Shown here: in pieces, positions 10,558 to 18,822 of the stretch
How positions within the stretch are numbered: position 1 is the stretch's first letter
Layout of the letters: each line of letters opens with the position of its first letter
Assembly: GCF_020991005.1 (NCBI RefSeq)
Contig: NZ_JAJLLW010000011.1
Span: 10,847 to 74,846, forward strand
Reading direction: 5' to 3'
Length of the DNA stretch: 64,000 bases
Source: Halomonas sp. CUBES01
Lineage (GTDB): Bacteria > Pseudomonadota > Gammaproteobacteria > Pseudomonadales > Halomonadaceae
Notes under the pieces: model-generated
What the model saw: the letters and a program-made list of their open reading frames with translations, nothing else
Database searches by the model: none
Told to the model about the DNA's origin: nothing
Position numbers and translations under genes: made by a program

Positions 10558-11037
10558 CTAGTGCTTCCAGTGGGGCAGGTCGGTGTGGCGTTCAAATATG
10601 CGCAGTAAACCTTCAATGCCGGTTTGGTCTTCGTGGCTAAAGCGTGCTTCAAGCGGGCTATCGATATCCAGCACGCCCCATAGTTGATCCCCCGTCAAGA
10701 TGGGGACGACCAGCTCCGAGCGTGAGGCGACATCGCAGGCGATGTGGTCGTCAATGCGATGCACGTCGTCGACTCGCTGGGTGGCGCGCTGCCGTGCGGC
10801 TGCGCCGCAGACGCCTTTGCTGAACGGAATGGGATGGCAGGCGGGCTTGCCCTGAAAGGGCCCCAGCGCAAGCGTCTCGGGCGTGCGCTGCAGGTAAAAG
10901 CCTACCCAGTTCAAGTGGGGGATCGCCTGCATGATAAACGCACAGGTTTGTGCGCTGTTGGTCAGCCAGTCGCGGTCATCCAGCAGTGCCTCCAACTGAC
11001 GCTCCAGCCGCGCGTAGTTCACGGTATCCAGTGACAT
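10558..11037 (-). CDS. msrC: Free methionine-(R)-sulfoxide reductase (GAF domain)
   Basis: A 159-residue GAF-domain enzyme reducing free L-methionine-(R)-sulfoxide in the cytoplasm with thioredoxin. The family's three conserved cysteines are present in GPFQGKPAC, KGVCGAAA and HIACDVASRSELVVP, where the last stretch is also the substrate pocket. Length matches E. coli YebR/MsrC. It lies just downstream of metNIQ in the same orientation; a 30-base palindrome between them probably separates the transcripts. A methionine-repair enzyme beside a methionine transporter is a sensible pairing. Confidence 0.9.
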   Translation of the reverse strand: MSLDTVNYARLERQLEALLDDRDWLTNSAQTCAFIMQAIPHLNWVGFYLQRTPETLALGPFQGKPACHPIPFSKGVCGAAARQRATQRVDDVHRIDDHIACDVASRSELVVPILTGDQLWGVLDIDSPLEARFSHEDQTGIEGLLRIFERHTDLPHWKH

Positions 11038-11071
11038 ATCGTCTCCGCACCTATTTTCTTAGGTCATAAAT

Positions 11072-11101
11072 GCCCTGGGCCGACAATTGTCGGCCCAGGG
11101 C
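11072..11101 (-). terminator. Perfect 30-base palindrome downstream of metQ
   Basis: The 30 bases are an exact inverted repeat with no spacer, able to fold into a 12-13-bp GC-rich hairpin. It starts 25 bases past the metQ stop and only ATTTA follows, so it is either a terminator with a weak U-tract or an mRNA 3'-end stabiliser. Confidence 0.65.
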
Positions 11102-11126
11102 GTGATGGCGATTTGGTGTCGGCGGA

Positions 11127-11912
11127 TTATTTCCAGCCGGGTACCGCCGCGCCATCGAAGAGTTCTTCGGCTTTTTCGATTACTTCTTCGCTCTGGTAGG
11201 CGTCTACCAGCTGCTGGATCTCTTCGCGGTCTTCATCGCCGCCTCTGACCGCGATCAGGTTGACGTAGGGCGATTCAGGACCTTCCTTGATCAGCGCATC
11301 GTCAAGGCTCAGGCCAGCGGGCTGGGCGAAGGTGTTGTTGATGAAGGCCATGTCGACATCCGGCAAAACCCGCGGTAGCTGCGCGGCTTCGATTTCGCGG
11401 AAACGGAAGTCGTTGGGGTTCTCCGCGATATCGATGGGCGTCGCTTCGAGGTTTTCGGGGTCATTCAGCGTGATGAGGCCTTCATTATGCATCAGGATCA
11501 GCGCGCGACCTTCGTTGGACGGGTCATTGGGTAGCGCGATCTGGGCACCTTCGGGCAGTTCGTCAACGCTGTCGTACTTCTCGGAGTAGGCGCCGATGGG
11601 GTAAACGAAAGTGTAGCCTGCAATGGCGAAGTCGTAGCCACGATCGTTGACCATCGACTGCATGTAGGGCTCGTGCTGGTAGGCGTTGGCATCGAGGCTG
11701 CCGTCAGCCAGCGCCGCATTGGGCGTTACGTAGTCAGTGAATTCGATAATTTCGACGTCAAGGTTGTACTCTTCCTTGGCAATTCGGGCAGCGACTTCCA
11801 TGACTTCGGTTTCAGGGCCGGCAACGGTACCCATCTTGATGCTGGCGGCTTGAGCGCTGGCGCTAACGGCCAGTGCGAGTGCGGTAATGGTGCCGAGGGC
11901 TAATGTCTTCAT
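11127..11912 (-). CDS. metQ: Methionine ABC transporter substrate-binding protein MetQ (NlpA family)
   Basis: A 261-residue periplasmic binding protein delivering D/L-methionine to MetI. Residues 1-22 form a signal peptide ending SAQA-A. The mature part has the NlpA-family markers IKMGTVAGPE, the FTDYVTPNAALADGSLDANAYQHEPYM region and IALPNDPSNEGRAL. Unlike E. coli MetQ there is no lipobox cysteine, so it should be a soluble periplasmic protein rather than a lipoprotein. It is the last gene of metN-metI-metQ and is separated from metI by 93 bases. Confidence 0.93.
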   Translation of the reverse strand: MKTLALGTITALALAVSASAQAASIKMGTVAGPETEVMEVAARIAKEEYNLDVEIIEFTDYVTPNAALADGSLDANAYQHEPYMQSMVNDRGYDFAIAGYTFVYPIGAYSEKYDSVDELPEGAQIALPNDPSNEGRALILMHNEGLITLNDPENLEATPIDIAENPNDFRFREIEAAQLPRVLPDVDMAFINNTFAQPAGLSLDDALIKEGPESPYVNLIAVRGGDEDREEIQQLVDAYQSEEVIEKAEELFDGAAVPGWK

Positions 11913-12005
11913 GGCAACTCCTGTCGAGTGTCAGTTTTGATGAATGGTGATAATAAGGGTAATTTTAATGCTTTTTCGTTATATGTCCACTGGAAAGCAA
12001 TGCGG

Positions 12006-12659
12006 TTATTTGCGGTCGGTTTTGCGCACCAGGTAATCCCCCAGGCTCTGGAAGCCCTGTACCATGACAACGAGTACCACTACGGTGATCAGCATGATGG
12101 TTGGGTTGAATCGGTTGTAGCCATAGCGGATACCCAGATCACCGAGTCCGCCGCCGCCGACAGCGCCTGCCATGGCGGAGTAGCTGACCAGCGTTACCAG
12201 CGTAATGGTAAGGCCGGTAATAATGCCGCCCCGCGCTTCGGGGATAAGCACCTTGGTGATGATCTGCCAGGGGGTTGCGCCCATGGCCTGGGCAGCCTCG
12301 ATCAAGCCCGGTGAGAGCTCATTGAGGGCGCCTTCGATCAGCCGGGCAACGAACGGAATCGCGGCAATGGTCAACGGCACTGAAGCCGCATTGATGCCGA
12401 TGGAGGTGCCTACCAGCATCCGCGTGAAGGGAATTATCGCCACCATCAAGATAATAAATGGGATGGAGCGGCCGATGTTGGTCACAATGCCCAAGGCATG
12501 GTTCAGTAAAGGTTTGGCCAGAATCTGCCTGGGGCGCGTTACATAGAGCATCACGCCCAGCGGCAGTCCGAGTAACGTCGAGATCACCCCGGATATGCCG
12601 ACCATGTAGAGGGTATCGAGCGTTGCCTGAAGAATAAGCTCAATCATTGCGCTGGACAT
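12006..12659 (-). CDS. metI: Methionine ABC transporter permease MetI
   Basis: A 217-residue inner-membrane permease with five hydrophobic segments. The EAA loop is visible at GLIEAAQAMGATPWQIITKVLIPEA, which couples to the MetN ATPase. The family motif of short amino-acid permeases NIGRSIPFIILM is present. Its start overlaps the metN 3' end by 20 bases, so the two subunits are translationally coupled. Confidence 0.95.
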   Translation of the reverse strand: MSSAMIELILQATLDTLYMVGISGVISTLLGLPLGVMLYVTRPRQILAKPLLNHALGIVTNIGRSIPFIILMVAIIPFTRMLVGTSIGINAASVPLTIAAIPFVARLIEGALNELSPGLIEAAQAMGATPWQIITKVLIPEARGGIITGLTITLVTLVSYSAMAGAVGGGGLGDLGIRYGYNRFNPTIMLITVVVLVVMVQGFQSLGDYLVRKTDRK

Positions 12660-13683
12660 AGCCGAGTACCTCTACCTGTAATTGATGGTCTGCCAAGTAG
12701 TCCATGGCGGCTTGCGTCTGCTCAGACGTTCCCAGCAGTTCGGCAATCATCAAGCCAAGCGTTCTTTCCTGAATCGATTCCACCTTGGCCTGCAGGATGC
12801 TCACATCGACGCCGCAATCCCGTGCCAGGCGGGAAATAAGCGGCGTGGATACCGCATCTCCTGAGAACGTAAGCCGCACGACCGGGTGTGCGTTGGCGTC
12901 GGGGTCGTCACTGAGGCGTTCAAGCAGCTCCTTGGGAGGCGACAGCTGCAGAAAATCGTTGAGAAAATCGCGCCCCAATTGGGTGCGGGGTGCGGTGAAG
13001 AAATCGCCTACTTCGGCGTCCTCGACAAGCTCGCCATTGGATATCAGGCCGACACGATGGCAGATCGATTTAACCACTTCCATTTCATGGGTAATCAATA
13101 AAATGGTGATGCCGAGCTTATGGTTGATATCGCGCAGCAGTTCCAGGATTGAGCTGGTCGTCTGCGGGTCCAGTGCGGAAGTGGCCTCATCGCAGAGCAG
13201 GACGCGAGGGTTGCTGGCCAGGGCGCGGGCAATCGCCACGCGCTGCTTCTGGCCGCCGGACAGCTGGGCCGGAAATTGATCCGCCTTGTCGGACAGGCCG
13301 ACCATTTCAAGCAGTGGGCTCACGCGATCACGAATATCTCGCCTGGGTTGGCCCATCAATTCCAGCGGCAGCGCAACGTTATCGAACACGCTGCGGGTGG
13401 TAAGCAGGTTGAAGTGCTGGAAGATCATGCCGATCCGGTGGCGTGCCTGGTTCAGCGCCGTGTTGCTCAATCGTGTGATCTCTTGTCCATCGACGGTCAC
13501 CGTGCCCTGTGTGGGTCGCTCAAGCAGGTTGACGCAGCGAATGAGCGTCGACTTGCCCGCGCCGGACAGGCCGATAACACCGTGAATGGCCCCTTTGGGG
13601 ATCGCCAGATTCACGCCCTTGAGGGCGTGAACGGCGTCGCGGCCGGTGCCGTAAGTTTTGCTGACATTATTCAGTTCGATCAT
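12640..13683 (-). CDS. metN: Methionine import ATP-binding protein MetN
   Basis: A 347-residue ABC ATPase. From the N-terminus: Walker A GLSGAGKST, signature LSGGQKQRVAIARAL, Walker B VLLCDEATSALD, H-loop LLITHEMEVV. The last ~90 residues form the NIL domain (from about HPVVRLTFSGD), which binds methionine and inhibits transport when the cell is replete. The ATG at 13683 gives the standard IELNNVSKTY start; the frame remains open upstream to 13788 but that part overlaps the leader's terminator. Expression is probably set by the leader RNA at 13745-13856. Confidence 0.96.
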   Translation of the reverse strand: MIELNNVSKTYGTGRDAVHALKGVNLAIPKGAIHGVIGLSGAGKSTLIRCVNLLERPTQGTVTVDGQEITRLSNTALNQARHRIGMIFQHFNLLTTRSVFDNVALPLELMGQPRRDIRDRVSPLLEMVGLSDKADQFPAQLSGGQKQRVAIARALASNPRVLLCDEATSALDPQTTSSILELLRDINHKLGITILLITHEMEVVKSICHRVGLISNGELVEDAEVGDFFTAPRTQLGRDFLNDFLQLSPPKELLERLSDDPDANAHPVVRLTFSGDAVSTPLISRLARDCGVDVSILQAKVESIQERTLGLMIAELLGTSEQTQAAMDYLADHQLQVEVLGYVQRND

Positions 13684-13744
13684 GGCGTCTGCCTTTTCTA
13701 TAGGCCGAAGACGAAGGTGAGCGCGCAAGCGTAGGGGAGGGAAC

Positions 13745-13771
13745 AAAAAAAGGCCACCCTTTCGGGCGGCC
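13745..13771 (-). terminator. Intrinsic terminator in the metNIQ leader
   Basis: Minus-strand stem GGCCGCCC (13771-13764), GAAA loop, GGGTGGCC (13759-13752), then seven T residues (13751-13745). It lies between the leader aptamer and metN, 61 bases before the start codon, so full-length transcripts must read through it. That is the position of an attenuator. Confidence 0.92.
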
Positions 13772-13786
13772 ATCAACGCTGGACAC

Positions 13787-13856
13787 ACCCTTTTAGCTGC
13801 ACTTCACCAAGCATTCACTCGGCGGACGCCCGCAATCTGGGTACAAATCGGCGCCT
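13787..13856 (-). ncRNA. SAM-II-like riboswitch aptamer in the metNIQ leader
   Basis: Read 5'->3' on the minus strand: P1 GGCGCC (13855-13850) pairs with GGCGTC (13830-13825). The P1 loop GATTTGTACCCAGATTGC matches the SAM-II pattern GAUUUAACC..AUUGC. The 3' part GCAGCTAAAAGGGT (13800-13787) matches the SAM-II tail AGCUAAAAAGGG. The H-type pseudoknot is supported by two helices: ACCC (13842-13839) with GGGT (13790-13787), and TTGC (13835-13832) with GCAG (13800-13797). A 5-bp hairpin (13822-13818 with 13811-13807) is inserted between P1 and the 3' strand. SAM-II RNAs bind S-adenosylmethionine and repress methionine genes. Assignment rests on recalled consensus plus pairing, not a covariance search. 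Confidence 0.8.
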
Positions 13857-13872
13857 TTACATTTGCGGCGGA

Positions 13873-13901
13873 AGTCTAGAGAGCTAGCCAAGCGATGTCA
13901 A
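13873..13901 (-). promoter_or_regulatory. Promoter of the metNIQ operon
   Basis: Minus-strand TTGACA (13901-13896), a 17-base spacer and TAGACT (13878-13873). Transcription would start near 13866, ten bases before the riboswitch P1 stem. Confidence 0.75.
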
Positions 13902-14057
13902 ACCAAAAGAATAACATCTTATGTTGTTGTTCAATTTAATAATTTTTTTAACTGATTTTTGTTTCTTTAAAAGTGTTAATTTCTCTTTTCTGTAGGCCTG
14001 GGTTTTCTGCAGGCATGAATACTGAGTTACGTTGATTGATCGCGCATGCCTTTGGGG

Positions 14058-14077
14058 TGCACAAATAGGTTTGTGCA
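14058..14077. repeat. Perfect inverted repeat TGCACAAA-N4-TTTGTGCA upstream of ribE
   Basis: Two exact 8-base arms separated by TAGG end 41 bases before the ribE ATG. The size and symmetry fit a dimeric repressor operator overlapping the promoter, or a small hairpin in the mRNA leader. No regulator is identified. Confidence 0.6.
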
Positions 14078-14118
14078 GTAGTAAGCTTGCGCACGGATCA
14101 AATTAGAGCGAGGGCGCT

Positions 14119-14748
14119 ATGTTTACTGGCATCGTGCAAGGCAAGGTTGAAGTCGTAGAAGTGCATGAGCTTGATAAGTTTCGTACGCATGTTGTGCAAA
14201 TGCCCGATGCATTGCGCGAGGGATTGGCGACCGGCGCTTCGGTGGCGCACAACGGCGTGTGTTTGACGGTCACGGATATTTCAGGTGATCGGGTGAGCTT
14301 CGATTTGATGCGTGAAACGCTCCGGCTGACCAATCTTGGTGCAGTCGAGGTCGGGCAGTGCGTCAATATCGAGCGAGCGGCACGCTTTGGCGATGAAATT
14401 GGCGGGCATTCGATGTCGGGCCATGTGATTTGTATGGCGGAGGTGGTGGCGATTGACGAAGCCCCCAACAACCGTCGGTTATGGTTTGCGTTACCGGCCG
14501 CCATGGGGCGCTTTGTTTTCGAGAAGGGCTACATCGGCGTTGACGGGATAAGCCTGACGATTGGCGACGTGCGGCCTGCGGGGCAGGGCGAGGGCATCGA
14601 GTTCAGCGTCAACCTCATCCCCGAAACGCTGAATCGCACCACGCTTGGCGAGCGGTTGCCTGGTGATCAGGTCAATATTGAAATCGACCCGCAAACTCAA
14701 GTGATCGTCGAGACGGTGGAGCGCGTGCTGGCCAGTCAAGGGCGCTGA
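14119..14748 (+). CDS. ribE: Riboflavin synthase alpha chain
   Basis: A 209-residue enzyme dismutating two 6,7-dimethyl-8-ribityllumazines to riboflavin. It consists of two homologous lumazine-binding barrels; each has the pattern seen at residues 1-10 (MFTGIVQGK) and ~97-107. Close matches to the E. coli enzyme include TGASVAHNGVCLTVT, DLMRETLRLTNLG, GHSMSGHV, GIDGISLT-like GVDGISLTIGDV and NLIPETLNRTTLG. It is a single gene here, away from other rib genes, and preceded by an inverted repeat. Confidence 0.96.
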   Translation: MFTGIVQGKVEVVEVHELDKFRTHVVQMPDALREGLATGASVAHNGVCLTVTDISGDRVSFDLMRETLRLTNLGAVEVGQCVNIERAARFGDEIGGHSMSGHVICMAEVVAIDEAPNNRRLWFALPAAMGRFVFEKGYIGVDGISLTIGDVRPAGQGEGIEFSVNLIPETLNRTTLGERLPGDQVNIEIDPQTQVIVETVERVLASQGR

Positions 14749-14965
14749 TACCTGCTGCGTGTCTTTGCGGGCACGTCGGTCTGACCGATTGGTTAAAAAG
14801 TGGCCTGAAGTTTGCTTATGCTAAGCGACGAAAGTAACAGGCGGGCATCAGCCCGCGATCGACGGCTGCACAAGGTATCGCATCGGGCGTTACCTTTCGG
14901 TAGTATGTGCGGCTTTTCGCGCTGCGAGGGCGCATCGGGCGTTTACGCGAAGGATAAAAATACCT

Positions 14966-16264
14966 ATGAATTTTCTGGATAAGCACTTCGGGCTCACCGA
15001 GCACAAGACCAGCGTCAAGACAGAGGTCATCGCCGGGATTACCACCTTTCTGACGATGGCCTACATCATTTTCGTCAATCCCAGTATCCTTTCTGAGGCC
15101 GGGATGGACTATGGTGCGGTCTTTGTCGCCACCTGCGTGGCCGCCGCTATCGGCTGTCTCATCATGGGGCTGTGGGCGAATTATCCCATCGCCCAGGCAC
15201 CCGGTATGGGGCTCAATGCGTTCTTCACCTACGGCGTTGTCCTGGGAATGGGCTACACCTGGGAGGCGGCGCTGGGGGCTGTGTTCTTCTCGGGGCTGTG
15301 TTTCTTCCTGCTGAGTGTTTTCAAGATCCGTGAGTGGATCATTAATTCCATCCCGCTGTCGTTGCGGTTGGGTATTGCCGCCGGTATCGGCCTGTTTCTG
15401 GCCATGATTGCCATGAAAAACGCCGGCATCGTCGTCGCCAATGACGCGACCTTCGTCGCCCTCGGGGATCTTTCCGAGCCGGCGGCGCTGTACGCGCTGT
15501 TGGGCTTTTTCGTGATTACCGCGCTGTCGTATTTGAACGTCACCGGCGCGGTGATGATCGGCATTCTTGGCATTACCATCGCGTCCACGCTGCTGGGTCA
15601 TAACGAATACGGCGGCTTGATGTCCATGCCGCCCTCGATCGCGCCGACCTTCATGGCGATGGATCTCATGGGTGCGCTCGATGTTGCCATGCTGAGCGTG
15701 ATTTTCGCCTTCTTGTTTGTTGACCTGTTCGACACCTCAGGCACCCTGGTGGGGGTGGCGCATCGGGGCAAGCTGCTCGATAAGGACGGTAAGCTGCCGC
15801 GTCTGGGCCGGGCCATGATGGCCGACAGCACGGCGTCAATGGCCGGTGCCGCCCTGGGTACCTCCACCACGACCAGCTATATCGAGTCGACGGCGGGCAT
15901 TGCCTCGGGGGGGCGTACGGGGCTGACTGCGGTCGTTGTTGCGGTGCTCTTCCTGATCAGCCTGTTCTTTGCGCCGTTGGCGGGTTCCATTCCCGCCTTT
16001 GCCACCGCCGGTGCCTTGCTCTACGTGGCCGTGTTGATGGCCGGTAGCCTGGCCCATGCCAACTGGGAAGACCCGACCGACGCCGCGCCGGTATTGATTG
16101 CCGCCCTGGCGATGCCGCTGACCTTCTCGATTGCCGAGGGCATTGCCCTGGGGTTCATCAGCTATGCCGCTATCAAGACCCTGTCGGGTCGTTTCAAGGA
16201 CCTTAACCCGGCAGTGATTATCCTGGCGCTGCTGTTTGCAGTGAAATTCCTGTTCCTAGACTAA
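14966..16264 (+). CDS. NCS2/AzgA-family purine permease (adenine, guanine or hypoxanthine uptake)
   Basis: A 432-residue polytopic membrane protein with 12-14 hydrophobic segments. AzgA-family markers are the N-terminal FGLTEHKTSVKTEVIAGITTFLTMAYI, the QAPGMGLNAFF motif, FLFVDLFDTSGTLVG with its substrate-binding acidic residue, and GTSTTTSYIEST. These proteins import purine bases with protons. Directly downstream are apt (adenine) and gpt (xanthine/guanine), which trap imported bases as nucleotides, so the three genes probably form a purine scavenging unit. The exact base specificity is not readable. No purine riboswitch was recognised in the 217 bases upstream. Confidence 0.92.
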   Translation: MNFLDKHFGLTEHKTSVKTEVIAGITTFLTMAYIIFVNPSILSEAGMDYGAVFVATCVAAAIGCLIMGLWANYPIAQAPGMGLNAFFTYGVVLGMGYTWEAALGAVFFSGLCFFLLSVFKIREWIINSIPLSLRLGIAAGIGLFLAMIAMKNAGIVVANDATFVALGDLSEPAALYALLGFFVITALSYLNVTGAVMIGILGITIASTLLGHNEYGGLMSMPPSIAPTFMAMDLMGALDVAMLSVIFAFLFVDLFDTSGTLVGVAHRGKLLDKDGKLPRLGRAMMADSTASMAGAALGTSTTTSYIESTAGIASGGRTGLTAVVVAVLFLISLFFAPLAGSIPAFATAGALLYVAVLMAGSLAHANWEDPTDAAPVLIAALAMPLTFSIAEGIALGFISYAAIKTLSGRFKDLNPAVIILALLFAVKFLFLD

Positions 16265-16294
16265 CGTGGTTTTATTAACCCAATGAGAGACGCG

Positions 16295-16840
16295 ATGAGC
16301 ATCTACGGCGATTACATCAAGTCCGTGATACGCACAGTGCCTGACTGGCCGGAAGAGGGGGTCAATTTTCGCGACATTACCCCGCTGCTGCAGAATAGCG
16401 CGGCATTTCGCAAGCTGATCGACAGCTTTGTGCACCGCTACCAGGAAATGAACCTGGATGCCATCGCGTCCATCGACGCGCGTGGGTTTATTATTGGCGC
16501 GCCCTTGGCCTACGAGCTTGGCTGCAGCTTTGTACCGGTGCGTAAAAAGGGTAAGTTGCCGTTCAAGACCATCAGTGAAACCTATACGCTTGAGTATGGC
16601 CATTCTGAGGTCGAGCTTCACTCGGACGCTTTTCAGAAAGACGACCGTATACTGCTGATGGATGACCTGATTGCGACCGGCGGCACCATGCTGGCCGCAG
16701 CCAATCTTATCCAGCGTAGCGGTGGGCATGTCGTCGAGACGGCCACTATTATTGACCTGCCCGAACTGGGCGGTTCGCAGAAGATTCGCGATGCGGGTTA
16801 CAGCGTCTTCGCGGTGTGTTCATTTAACGAAGACGAATAG
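16295..16840 (+). CDS. apt: Adenine phosphoribosyltransferase
   Basis: A 181-residue enzyme making AMP from adenine and PRPP. It shows [50 protein letters not shown] and the PRPP-binding loop [12 protein letters not shown]. Two in-frame ATGs exist; 16295 is chosen because GAGAG lies about 6 bases before it, while 16283 has no ribosome binding site. The gene is 30 bases downstream of the purine permease and 7 bases before gpt. Confidence 0.95.
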   Translation: MSIYGDYIKSVIRTVPDWPEEGVNFRDITPLLQNSAAFRKLIDSFVHRYQEMNLDAIASIDARGFIIGAPLAYELGCSFVPVRKKGKLPFKTISETYTLEYGHSEVELHSDAFQKDDRILLMDDLIATGGTMLAAANLIQRSGGHVVETATIIDLPELGGSQKIRDAGYSVFAVCSFNEDE

Positions 16841-16847
16841 GCAGCCT

Positions 16848-17327
16848 ATGAGTACCGAGCGCTATCACCAGCATTTTACTGTCTCATGGGATCAGCTCCA
16901 TCGTGATGTCCGCCAGCTTTGCCACCAGCTGGTCGAGCGTGACTTCAAGGGCATCGTGGCGATTACCCGAGGGGGATTGATTCCGGCTGCCTTGATTGCC
17001 CGTGAGCTCAACGTGCGGCTGATCGATACCGTGTGCATCAAGAGCTATGACCACATGGATCAGGGCGGGCTGGACGTTTTGAAAGGCGTGGATCACGACG
17101 GCGACGGCTGGCTACTGGTCGATGATCTGGTTGATACCGGCAAAACGGCGCGTGCAGTGCGCGAAATGCTGCCCAAGGCGCATTTCGTGACCATTTATGC
17201 CAAGCCCGAAGGGCGCCCGCTGGTCGATCAGTACTTAACCGAAGTGGCCCAGCACTGCTGGATTCAGTTTCCCTGGGACATGGGCGTTGCCTATGTCGAA
17301 CCGCTGGTTAATCAAGTGAAGAAATAA
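16848..17327 (+). CDS. gpt: Xanthine-guanine phosphoribosyltransferase
   Basis: A 159-residue type I phosphoribosyltransferase converting xanthine and guanine to XMP and GMP. It shows [20 protein letters not shown], the PRPP loop [17 protein letters not shown], and the C-terminal [15 protein letters not shown] base-recognition region. The open frame continues upstream through apt, but the family N-terminus starts at [10 protein letters not shown], 7 bases after the apt stop. ung follows after 2 bases. Confidence 0.94.
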   Translation: MSTERYHQHFTVSWDQLHRDVRQLCHQLVERDFKGIVAITRGGLIPAALIARELNVRLIDTVCIKSYDHMDQGGLDVLKGVDHDGDGWLLVDDLVDTGKTARAVREMLPKAHFVTIYAKPEGRPLVDQYLTEVAQHCWIQFPWDMGVAYVEPLVNQVKK

Positions 17328-17329
17328 CC

Positions 17330-18013
17330 ATGCCGACCCCGCTTCCCGATGACTGGAACCGCTGGCTGGGGGGTGAGTTTCAGGCCGACTACATGCTGGC
17401 GCTGAAACGCTTTTTGGCGGATGAAAAAGCCGCCAAGAAAACCATCTATCCCCATTCATCGCAGTGGTTTCGCGCCTTCGAGCTGACGCCGCTCAGTGAC
17501 GTCAAGGTCGTGATCCTTGGGCAGGACCCTTATCACGGCCCCCGCCAGGCACACGGGCTCTGCTTTTCAGTACAGGCGGGAGTGGCGGTGCCGCCTTCGC
17601 TGGTCAATATCTACAAGGAATTGGCCAGTGATGTGGGGGCGGAGCCGGTCAAGCACGGGCATCTGGAAGCCTGGGCGAAGCAAGGCGTCCTGTTGCTCAA
17701 CACCTCGTTGACAGTGGAGAAAGGCAACGCGGCCTCCCACCGCGGCAAAGGCTGGGAGCCGTTTACCGACCGCGCCATCCAGACGGTCAGCGAGCATGCG
17801 CTACCCAGCGTATTCTTGCTGTGGGGCAGTCATGCACGGCAGAAAAAGTCGTTGATTGATACGCGCCGCCACCTGGTGCTTGAGGCGCCACACCCCTCGC
17901 CACTATCGGCCCATCGAGGCTTTTTTGGCACGCGCCATTTTTCAAAGGCCAATCGTTTTCTGGTCGAGCAGGGCCGCACGCCCATTGAGTGGCAATTGCC
18001 CGCCACCCCTTAA
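17330..18013 (+). CDS. ung: Uracil-DNA glycosylase, family 1
   Basis: A 227-residue base-excision repair enzyme removing uracil from DNA. Water-activating loop [18 protein letters not shown] contains the catalytic Asp; the strand-intercalation loop [13 protein letters not shown] contains the catalytic His. Length matches the E. coli enzyme. It starts 2 bases after gpt, so it is part of the salvage operon, and the -35 of the next promoter overlaps its stop codon. Confidence 0.96.
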   Translation: MPTPLPDDWNRWLGGEFQADYMLALKRFLADEKAAKKTIYPHSSQWFRAFELTPLSDVKVVILGQDPYHGPRQAHGLCFSVQAGVAVPPSLVNIYKELASDVGAEPVKHGHLEAWAKQGVLLLNTSLTVEKGNAASHRGKGWEPFTDRAIQTVSEHALPSVFLLWGSHARQKKSLIDTRRHLVLEAPHPSPLSAHRGFFGTRHFSKANRFLVEQGRTPIEWQLPATP

Positions 18014-18038
18014 CCTGGTGGCGGCTTACGGGTAGAAT
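18010..18038 (+). promoter_or_regulatory. Promoter of upp
   Basis: TTAACC, then a 17-base spacer and TAGAAT; the start point would be near 18045, about 60 bases upstream of the upp ATG. Confidence 0.5.
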
Positions 18039-18104
18039 ACGCTCCAATTTTGTATGTCTGCGATCACCCGCATTGCCCACAATCCCCTGTAGTGAGGACA
18101 TCCC

Positions 18105-18734
18105 ATGAGTGTCTATGCCATTAACCATCCGCTTGTTCAGCATAAACTGGGACTGATGCGTGAAGTCGATCTGAGCACCAAGAGCTTTCGTGAGCTGGCC
18201 GGCGAAGTGGCCAAGCTGTTGACCTACGAAGCCACCAAAGGGCTCGAACTCGAAGATCACACTATTGAAGGATGGAATGGCGAGCCGATTGCCACGCAGC
18301 GACTGAAAGGCAAGAAAGTCACCGTCGTGCCGATCCTTCGCGCCGGCCTGGGTATGCTCGAGGGCGTTACCGACCTGATTCCCAGCGCGCGGGTCAGCGT
18401 GGTGGGGCTGTACCGTGATGAAGAAACGCTTCAGCCGGTGCCGTATTTCGCCAAGTTTGCCAATGACATCGAAGAGCGCATGGCGATTGTCATCGATCCC
18501 ATGCTGGCGACCGGCGGCTCCATGGTCGCGACGCTTGACATGCTGCGCGAGCGTGGCTGCGAACATATGAAGGTGATCGTACTGGTGGCCGCCCCTGAAG
18601 GTATCAAGCGAGTTCAGGAAGCGTATCCGGATATCGAGATCTACACGGCGTCAGTGGATGAGCGACTCGACGAGAACGGCTATATCGTCCCGGGCTTGGG
18701 CGATGCCGGCGACAAGATCTTCGGCACACGATAA
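18105..18734 (+). CDS. upp: Uracil phosphoribosyltransferase
   Basis: A 209-residue enzyme making UMP from uracil and PRPP. It shows [12 protein letters not shown], the PRPP-binding [17 protein letters not shown] loop, and the C-terminal [16 protein letters not shown] signature. Partner of the uracil permease uraA just downstream; a hairpin terminator between the two could reduce uraA expression relative to upp. Confidence 0.97.
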   Translation: MSVYAINHPLVQHKLGLMREVDLSTKSFRELAGEVAKLLTYEATKGLELEDHTIEGWNGEPIATQRLKGKKVTVVPILRAGLGMLEGVTDLIPSARVSVVGLYRDEETLQPVPYFAKFANDIEERMAIVIDPMLATGGSMVATLDMLRERGCEHMKVIVLVAAPEGIKRVQEAYPDIEIYTASVDERLDENGYIVPGLGDAGDKIFGTR

Positions 18735-18751
18735 GCCTTGCAGACCCATCA

Positions 18752-18784
18752 GCCCCTGGCGTTTCGCGTTAGGGGCATTTTTTT
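18752..18784 (+). terminator. Hairpin with T-run between upp and uraA
   Basis: Stem GCCCCT/AGGGGC (18752-18757 with 18771-18776) with a 13-base loop, then ATTTTTTT. It can act as a partial terminator or attenuator, since uraA follows with no clear promoter of its own. Confidence 0.72.
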
Positions 18785-18822
18785 GCCCAGCCATTAACCT
18801 CCAATGATTTGATAGGAGTCGC

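Larger units (their letters stand above)
13684..14118. other. Leader and promoter region between metN (-) and ribE (+)
   Basis: A 435-base gap between divergent genes. The metN side holds promoter, SAM-II-like aptamer and terminator (separate entries). The middle (about 13905-14000) is strikingly AT-rich for this GC-rich chromosome, with several T-runs. The ribE side has a perfect 8-bp inverted repeat at 14058-14077. No FMN riboswitch was recognised upstream of ribE. Confidence 0.6.

Noticed and set aside
13900..14118. FMN riboswitch upstream of ribE
   Set aside because: None of the conserved FMN-aptamer elements are visible and the region is short and AT-rich.
14749..14965. Possible purine riboswitch upstream of the purine permease
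   Set aside because: No conserved purine-aptamer core or kissing loops found. A short repeat GCATCGGGCGTT occurs twice, but without a riboswitch fold.
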